NCBI GenBank assembly: GCA_047621945.1
Contig: JBLHMK010000008.1
Coordinates: forward strand, 1 to 38,089
From: JAFMKE01 sp047621945
Lineage (GTDB): Bacteria > Bacteroidota > Bacteroidia > Chitinophagales > UBA8649
Length of the DNA stretch: 38,089 nucleotides
Direction: 5' to 3'
How positions within the stretch are numbered: position 1 is the stretch's first letter; each line of letters starts with the position of its first letter. The notes beneath the pieces were generated by a model. The model made no database searches. It was not told the origin of the DNA and saw only the letters and a program-made list of their open reading frames with translations. Made by a program: the position numbers and the translations under genes. Below are positions 32,877-38,089 of the stretch, piece after piece.

Positions 32877-35083
32877 TAGTATAATCCAGTTATTTTAAAT
32901 TCTGTACGACGATTTAATGCTCTCCCTTCAGGATTGTCGCTTCCATCTTCGTTAGTGTTCGGTGCAGCTGGTTCAGACTCCCCAAACCATTTATTTTTAA
33001 TTCTGAATACTTCTATCCCTTCCGACTTCAGGAAATTCACCGCGGCATCACAACGGCTTTCACTTAAATTTAAGTTGAATTCTGCCGGTCCTTTTCCATC
33101 AGTATGAGCTCGAACTTCAACTTGAGATTTAGGATTTAATTTCAAGTAAGCAATGATAGTCTCAAGAGTTGCTGGTGCTTCTGGAGTTAATCTCGATTCC
33201 GCATATTTATAATAGATGATTCCAATAAACTCTTTGTGTATTTCGTTCTTTTTATCTGTTAAAAACAAATCATAATACAAAGTATCAGATTGATTCGAAT
33301 TTAAAGTATTGAACTCAACTCCCTTGCTCTCATATTTTTCACTTAAGGCGGTAATCCTATATTCACTTTCAGTATTAATTGATACGAACTTATCCTTTAT
33401 ATCAATTTTTATCGAATCAACTTTTCCTGTATTTAAGTCTTCTAGAACTAACAGACCGTCTTCCAATACTTCCCTTCCACTTGGCCCTTCAACATATACT
33501 GCAGAAGAAACAAACAATTCAATTTGTGTAGAACGAACTTCGAAGATATCATCACAACAAGTAGGCCCGGTTAAAGAAGTGGTTCCCGTTCTATTAGATA
33601 CTAAAAACCCTCTTTCGCCTTTGGCATCTAAAATGAAATCATAATCATCTAAACTCGTGTTAACAGGCGTCTCTAAATTTTTCGGTTCTTCCCACCCATC
33701 ATTAGATTTTTTTGCAGCAAAAACGTCATATCCGCCTAAACCAATTTCACCGTCAGTACTATAATACAATGTTTGCGTAGCTGGATGATAAAATGGAGAG
33801 ATATCATCAAATCGAGTGTTTACGGGTGAGCCCATATTTTTAGCTCGTCCAAAATCCCCATCCTCATTCATTACCGCATACCAAATATCCTTTCCACCTC
33901 GTCCACTTTCTCTATTTGAAGTAAAATAAAAAATAGTATACCCTTCTTCATCCTCAACAATTTGTGGATGCGAAGAAGAACTATTCTCTTCGTTAAGATT
34001 TCCTTCTAGTTTAACTGCCTTTCCCCAAATTCCTTCAACTAGAACACTTCGATATATGTCGCAGTGACTTTCAGATTTACTGACTAATTGGCATTTACTA
34101 AAATAGATGGTTTTACCATCAGCACTAAATGAAGGATTACAAACAAAATCATTTCCTTGATTCAGAGTAGATGAAAAGTCCTGAGCAAGGTTAAACTTCA
34201 TATCATACATATCTGAAGTATACAACTTCGCAATGTCCTTACTTTCTTCTTCACTACAATCGGAAAGGATCTTTGCATAGATTAACTCTTTCCCTCGAAT
34301 TTCAGGACTAAAATCAGCATAAGGTCCATTTACATTCTCACCTGGGTTCTCTATCACATACGCCGGCTCTTCTACTACTAAATCCATAGCATACGTACAT
34401 CCTTTAGATGCAATTCTTGATTTACTTTTTTCTAAAGCTAAAGAAGAGTTATTTGCTGCTTTTAACATAAACTTACCATACCAATCTTTAGCTTCCACAT
34501 ATTTAGCTTGGTACTTCAAAGAATTGGCAAGATAAAAATAGGCTACATCGAATTTCTTCTTATTACTATTCTGAATTAAACAATCTTTAAAGTAAACTTC
34601 AGATAAGGCGTAGTTTCTTATCATTAAAGCACTTTCTCCTGCCAGCAAATTCAATTTTGCAAGCTTTCGCTTTTTCTTGGTTCTAAGAAGAGCAGCTTGA
34701 TAACTATTCATTGCATTATAATGTGCCCCTGATTGACCATATTCATCTCCTTTCTTTTTAAACTTGGAGGCAGATCCTTTAAGCTTTTTATTTTTGGTAA
34801 GATCAAGCACGTCAGATACATTGACTTCAACATCTTCTTTAGTTTTGACAACTTTCTCTTTTTTTACCTTAGCTATTTTTTCGACTTTAACTTTCTGCTC
34901 CTTTTCGACTTTAACCTTCTTATCTTTAGTTTTAGTGACAAGGTCATTCGGTTTTGATTGCTCTACTTCAACAACACCCGTGTCATTCAACATGTTTTCG
35001 ATTTCTTCTTGATTCTGTGCCGATATACTGGACAGCACTATAAAGCCAAGTAGAACGAAACAACATTTTAAGGTATTCAACAT
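32873..35083 (-). CDS. PD40 beta-propeller/OmpA-domain outer-membrane protein
   Basis: This 736-residue protein has a signal peptide (1-22, ending SSISAQ), a Lys/Val-rich low-complexity stretch (about 45-90, with repeats like KVKVEK), a TPR-like helical region (about 105-210), PD40 beta-propeller blades (about 250-520; KTIYFSK, GGKDIWYA, GGYDVFAAKKS, ERGFLVSNRTG), a small domain, and a C-terminal OmpA-like peptidoglycan-binding domain (about 620-736, VRAHTDGKGPAEFNLNLSESRCDA and NRRTEFKI). TPR-propeller-CRD-OmpA is the order of the T9SS periplasmic component PorE, but Bacteroidota have many related paralogues, so this is only a hint. It probably anchors an outer-membrane complex to peptidoglycan. 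Confidence 0.88.
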   Translation of the reverse strand: MLNTLKCCFVLLGFIVLSSISAQNQEEIENMLNDTGVVEVEQSKPNDLVTKTKDKKVKVEKEQKVKVEKIAKVKKEKVVKTKEDVEVNVSDVLDLTKNKKLKGSASKFKKKGDEYGQSGAHYNAMNSYQAALLRTKKKRKLAKLNLLAGESALMIRNYALSEVYFKDCLIQNSNKKKFDVAYFYLANSLKYQAKYVEAKDWYGKFMLKAANNSSLALEKSKSRIASKGCTYAMDLVVEEPAYVIENPGENVNGPYADFSPEIRGKELIYAKILSDCSEEESKDIAKLYTSDMYDMKFNLAQDFSSTLNQGNDFVCNPSFSADGKTIYFSKCQLVSKSESHCDIYRSVLVEGIWGKAVKLEGNLNEENSSSSHPQIVEDEEGYTIFYFTSNRESGRGGKDIWYAVMNEDGDFGRAKNMGSPVNTRFDDISPFYHPATQTLYYSTDGEIGLGGYDVFAAKKSNDGWEEPKNLETPVNTSLDDYDFILDAKGERGFLVSNRTGTTSLTGPTCCDDIFEVRSTQIELFVSSAVYVEGPSGREVLEDGLLVLEDLNTGKVDSIKIDIKDKFVSINTESEYRITALSEKYESKGVEFNTLNSNQSDTLYYDLFLTDKKNEIHKEFIGIIYYKYAESRLTPEAPATLETIIAYLKLNPKSQVEVRAHTDGKGPAEFNLNLSESRCDAAVNFLKSEGIEVFRIKNKWFGESEPAAPNTNEDGSDNPEGRALNRRTEFKITGLYY

Positions 35084-35202
35084 TTTAAGGGTTTTAGATT
35101 TGTAAATTAACCTACATTTAATGAGAAACTGAAATCAGCCAAATAATTGTTATCCACCATGACACGTGAACAAACAGTGTAGAATATGTCACTTAACTCA
35201 TT

Positions 35203-35210
35203 TATTTTTG
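35203..35210 (+). promoter_or_regulatory. -7 box for the OmpA lipoprotein gene
   Basis: TATTTTTG matches TAnnTTTG and lies 16 bases before the ATG at 35227. No clear -33 box is seen. Confidence 0.45.
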
Positions 35211-35226
35211 TGTAAAATTTATAACT

Positions 35227-36222
35227 ATGAATAAGTTAAGTGTAATAATACTTGCAATGCTTTTAATGAGCTCTTGTGTTTCGTCTAAGAAATTTCAAGA
35301 ACTCAGTGCATTAAATGATAAATACTTTTCAGATCAAATGGATGCTGAGGAAAAATTGGGGGAAGCCGCAGGCGAACGTGATGACTGCATCAATGAGATG
35401 GAAGCTTTAAAAGCTAAAATCAATTCTTTAGAGGCTGAGAAAGCTAAACTCTTAGTTAGCAAGCAGCAGATGGAGTCTTTAGTGGAAGAATATAAAACAT
35501 TAAACGACGAGTTATTCTCTTCAAAGAAGAATATTTTAAATGAAGCGAATTCAAATCAGAAAATGTTAGCCAACAAGTTAGCATTGAAAGAAAAAGAATT
35601 GGATGCTATTTCTGTTGCTCAAGAAGCCTTAGATGCTCAATTGAAAGCCAGAGAAAAAGAGTTAGACTTATTAGAAGAGAAGAATCAAAGTCAAAGTGCT
35701 CGAATCAAAGAGTTAGAAGATAACTTGAAACAAAAAGATGAGGCATTAAAAACGCTTAAGTCCAATATTTCCAATGCGCTAAAAGGATTTAGCTCGGAAG
35801 ATATTAAGGTAGAGGAAAAGAATGGTAATTTATATGTTTCTCTTTCAGAAAAGTTATTGTTTTCTTCTGGAAGCTTTGCTATTGATGAAAAAGGAAAAGA
35901 CGCTATAGCTAAGTTAGGGCAAGTTCTCAGCAAACAGGAAGAGTTTAAAATTGTAGTTGAAGGACATACCGATAACGTGCCATACAATGGGTCTGGAGTG
36001 ATTATAGACAATTGGGATCTTAGTGTAAAAAGAGCAACATCGGTTGTACGTATCCTTACAAATGAAGGTGGGGTACTTCCTCAAAATGTTTCTGCCAGCG
36101 GAAGAGGGGAATTCTTATCTTTGAACGCGAATAGCACTCCTGAAGAAAAAGCAAAAAATCGTAGAACTGAAATAATTTTATCTCCTAAATTAGATAAGAT
36201 TATGAATATTCTAAACAACTAA
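35227..36222 (+). CDS. OmpA-family lipoprotein with coiled coil
   Basis: This 331-residue lipoprotein has a short signal with the lipobox MSSC (Cys17). A long coiled coil follows (about 40-175, rich in Leu/Glu/Lys, including KEKELDAISVAQEAL), then the OmpA/MotB-type domain (about 195-320): LLFSSGSFAIDEKG, VVEGHTDNVPY, DLSVKRATSVV and NRRTEIIL. It probably links the outer membrane to peptidoglycan with a flexible spacer. It lies 5 bases before tatC and is probably co-transcribed with it. It is different from the PD40/OmpA gene on the opposite strand. Confidence 0.92.
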   Translation: MNKLSVIILAMLLMSSCVSSKKFQELSALNDKYFSDQMDAEEKLGEAAGERDDCINEMEALKAKINSLEAEKAKLLVSKQQMESLVEEYKTLNDELFSSKKNILNEANSNQKMLANKLALKEKELDAISVAQEALDAQLKAREKELDLLEEKNQSQSARIKELEDNLKQKDEALKTLKSNISNALKGFSSEDIKVEEKNGNLYVSLSEKLLFSSGSFAIDEKGKDAIAKLGQVLSKQEEFKIVVEGHTDNVPYNGSGVIIDNWDLSVKRATSVVRILTNEGGVLPQNVSASGRGEFLSLNANSTPEEKAKNRRTEIILSPKLDKIMNILNN

Positions 36223-36227
36223 TTAAC

Positions 36228-37019
36228 GTGTCAACAGAGCAAAAAGAAATGTCATTCTTTGACCATCTTGAAGAATTAAGATGGCGTATTTTTAGAACAG
36301 GAGGAGTTGTTCTGCTATTTTCTCTATTCGCGTTTGTTTTCAAAGGCTTTGTATTCGACAACATCATTTTCGCTCCTACATACAGTGATTTCATCGCCTA
36401 CGAGTATTGGTGTGATTTGATTAATTATTTAGGATTGCCAACAAGTCTTTGCTTAGGCAATTTAGATTTCATTATTATTAATACAGAGATGGCTGGACAA
36501 TTTATGGTTCACATAAAAATTGCCATGTCTATTGGAGTAATCATCGCTTTTCCTTATTTAGTATGGGAGTTGTGGCGTTTTATTAGTCCAGGCTTGCACA
36601 ATGAAGAAGTTCGAGCATCCAGAAAAGCAATTATGGGAAGTGCTATTTTATTTTTCATTGGAGTTCTTTTCGGCTATTACGTATTGACTCCATTTTCTTT
36701 GGACTTTCTCTCTAAGTATAATGTAAGTAGTATAGTTACAAACACTTTTACTCTTACCAACTACATAAGTTTCATAAGTACGATGGTTTTGGCTAGTGGT
36801 ATTATGTTTCAGTTACCAATGGCCGTATTCTTATTGGCTACAATGAATATTATTACCGCTCGAATGATGCGCGAATATTGGCGATATGCGCTTATTATTT
36901 GTATAATTCTATCAGCGATAATTACCCCGCCTGATGTCGCATCCATGATGATGGTAAGCATTCCTTTATTTGGTTTGTATTTAATTAGTATTTTAGTAGC
37001 TCAAAGAGTAAACCCATAA
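36228..37019 (+). CDS. tatC: Sec-independent protein translocase TatC
   Basis: TatC is the signal-peptide receptor of the twin-arginine export system. The 263-residue protein has six predicted membrane helices and the family signatures MSFFDHLEELRWRIFR (the cytoplasmic N-terminus), FPYLVWELWRFISPGLHNEE (in two parts) and FMLPMAVFL-like FQLPMAVFLLA, and ITPPDVASMMMVSIPLFGLYLI. The chosen start is GTG (36228), five bases after the OmpA lipoprotein stop; an ATG at 36249 (MSFFDHLEEL) is an equally family-like alternative. rpiB follows 13 bases later. TatA/B genes are not in the window. Confidence 0.95.
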   Translation: MSTEQKEMSFFDHLEELRWRIFRTGGVVLLFSLFAFVFKGFVFDNIIFAPTYSDFIAYEYWCDLINYLGLPTSLCLGNLDFIIINTEMAGQFMVHIKIAMSIGVIIAFPYLVWELWRFISPGLHNEEVRASRKAIMGSAILFFIGVLFGYYVLTPFSLDFLSKYNVSSIVTNTFTLTNYISFISTMVLASGIMFQLPMAVFLLATMNIITARMMREYWRYALIICIILSAIITPPDVASMMMVSIPLFGLYLISILVAQRVNP

Positions 37020-37032
37020 ACCACCAATATCC

Positions 37033-37455
37033 ATGAAAATAATTATCGGTTCAGATCACGCAGGTTTTGACTTAAAAATAGATGTAATCGATTATCTAAC
37101 TAAGTTAGAATATGAAATAATAGATAAAGGAACGTATAGTAAGGATTCGGTGAACTATCCCGACTTTGCGCATGCTGTAGCAAAATCAGTGGCGAAAACA
37201 AAAGATAGCTTGGGCATTCTAATCTGTGGAAGTGCAAACGGTGTTTGTATGACTGCAAATAAGCACAAAAACATCCGTGCCGCTATCGCTTGGCATCCTG
37301 AAATAGCTGAATTAGCAATACAACATAACAATGCAAACATCATTTGTTTACCCGCTAGATATTTAAACAAAAACAAGGCGATGACGATCGTCACAGCCTA
37401 TTTAGATGCTGAGTTTGAAGGTGGTCGACACCAAACAAGAATTGATTTAATCTAG
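37033..37455 (+). CDS. rpiB: Ribose-5-phosphate isomerase B
   Basis: The 140-residue enzyme interconverts ribose 5-phosphate and ribulose 5-phosphate in the pentose phosphate pathway. The family blocks are IIIGSDHAGFDLK (Asp8, His9), YPDFAHAVA, ILICGSANGVCMTANKHKNIRAA with catalytic Cys65, and QHNNANIICLPARYL with the phosphate-binding region. CGSANG in place of the usual CGTGIG is common in Bacteroidota. It probably shares a message with tatC. Confidence 0.95.
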   Translation: MKIIIGSDHAGFDLKIDVIDYLTKLEYEIIDKGTYSKDSVNYPDFAHAVAKSVAKTKDSLGILICGSANGVCMTANKHKNIRAAIAWHPEIAELAIQHNNANIICLPARYLNKNKAMTIVTAYLDAEFEGGRHQTRIDLI

Positions 37456-37468
37456 TGTTATCAACACT
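37454..37468 (+). other. Small hairpin at the rpiB stop codon
   Basis: AGTGTT (37454-37459) pairs with AACACT (37463-37468) across ATC, overlapping the TAG stop. An AT-rich run follows but no clean T tract, so it is only a possible terminator. Confidence 0.35.
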
Positions 37469-37553
37469 TATTTATACTTCATATAAAGAATAAGCCCTAA
37501 ATACTTGACTCTTGAGGCATTATTAGCTATTTTTAAATGCTAATCAATGTAGC

Positions 37554-38089
37554 ATGAAAAAGATCATATTTTTAATCCTCACAATATTTTCCATTAATTC
37601 AGTAGTTCATAGTCAATGTTCTGTGACTCCATTGATTACGGATTCAATAATTGATTGTGGTGATTCAACTATGATAACTATCACCGGATTTGCATTATCG
37701 GCAATCTCAGACACATTCTCTGGAGTAGGACCTACAGATCCAGGATGGCAGACCACTGCTGGTGCAATTTATACTAATCCATATATTCCTAGTCCACCGA
37801 TTCTAGGTTCAGGCGATCCAGATGGTGGGACTTATTTTTGGATGGGAGCAACAGCCGTTCTTCCAGCTGCGTTAACAACCGTTCCTTTCAATGTTTCTAA
37901 TGGTGGTCAAATTTGTTTTGACTTCGTATACGCCGTTCAAGGTGGAGCAGCTCCAACTGAGGGTCCAGATTTATCTGAAGAAGGAATTACCATACAGTAT
38001 TCACCAGATGGTGGAATTACATGGATTGATATTACTTACTTTATGCCTAATGGTCAGCAACTCCCTAGTAACCCAGGTGCTAACTTTCC
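37554..38089 (+). CDS. Large secreted protein, N-terminal part (Reelin-like beta domain; partial)
   Basis: The gene runs off the right edge after about 178 residues. It has a signal peptide (1 to about 21, ending VVHSQ). A Cys pair (Cys22 and Cys37) flanks a short strand, followed by a domain with FSGVGPTDPGWQT, GGTYFWMGATAVLP, ICFDFVYAVQGG, EGPDLSEEGITIQYSPDGG and TWIDI. This is the pattern of the Reelin-type jelly-roll module (a broken BNR-like subrepeat) often seen in giant T9SS adhesins of Flavobacteriia. The C-terminus is not visible. A candidate promoter is TTG (37505-37507) with TATTTTTA (37529-37536) 21 bases away. ATG is at 37554. Confidence 0.75.
   Translation, partial: MKKIIFLILTIFSINSVVHSQCSVTPLITDSIIDCGDSTMITITGFALSAISDTFSGVGPTDPGWQTTAGAIYTNPYIPSPPILGSGDPDGGTYFWMGATAVLPAALTTVPFNVSNGGQICFDFVYAVQGGAAPTEGPDLSEEGITIQYSPDGGITWIDITYFMPNGQQLPSNPGANF

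Noticed and set aside
34733..35012. Plus-strand open frames opposite the PD40/OmpA gene
   Set aside because: They are Phe/Ser-rich mirror frames of the Lys/Val-rich low-complexity coding region on the minus strand.

Overview
The window is AT-rich chromosomal DNA from a member of the Bacteroidota, most likely the Flavobacteriales. The signs are type IX secretion (T9SS) C-terminal signals, a micro-protein with a PID-type sorting tail, TAnnTTTG-like -7 promoter boxes, OmpA/PD40 outer-membrane proteins, weak Shine-Dalgarno sequences, and the gene orders tig-clpP-clpX and rel-fur-purA. No plasmid, phage, CRISPR or complete insertion sequence is visible. Species and genus cannot be told from the sequence alone.

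Layout. 1-930: the tail of a probable T9SS cargo gene, a 59-residue PID-CTERM-like protein with a terminator, an inverted-repeat-rich non-genic stretch, and a broken GH27 alpha-galactosidase fragment. 931-4124 (minus): rnr and a polyprenyl diphosphate synthase. 4150-11320 (plus): a META-domain lipoprotein, a T9SS-sorted protein, an AsmA-like protein with a histidine kinase, and ornithine aminotransferase with a terminator. 11494-14234 (minus): an MlaE-MlaF lipid transporter pair and an SDR enzyme, followed by a dead lipoprotein gene. 14258-17152 (plus): a second SDR, a GNAT acetyltransferase, a secreted protein of unknown function and an orphan reading-frame fragment. 17157-20197 (minus): M42 peptidase, UbiA-like membrane protein and bioB. 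20375-21077: a frameshifted outer-membrane barrel gene and a tiny Cys/Lys-rich reading frame. 21182-26857 (minus): rel, a Fur-family regulator, a STAS protein, purA and pabB. 26957-30477 (plus): tRNA-Leu, tig, clpP, clpX. 30478-38089: a small minus-strand gene, uvrB, a PD40/OmpA protein (minus), then an OmpA lipoprotein with tatC and rpiB, and the start of a large secreted protein that runs off the edge.

How it works together. Most genes are housekeeping: RNA decay, isoprenoids, stringent response, purine, folate and biotin synthesis, protein folding and proteolysis, nucleotide excision repair and Tat export. The rest build or modify the envelope (Mla-type transport, AsmA, OmpA proteins, T9SS cargo).

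I found no convincing new multi-gene system. The items most worth a second look are a four-cysteine insertion in ornithine aminotransferase, the PID-CTERM-like micro-protein, a perfect 28-bp palindrome before the UbiA-like gene, the inverted-repeat-rich stretch at 324-613, and several dead genes (GH27, a lipoprotein with three in-frame stops, and an OM barrel with frameshifts).
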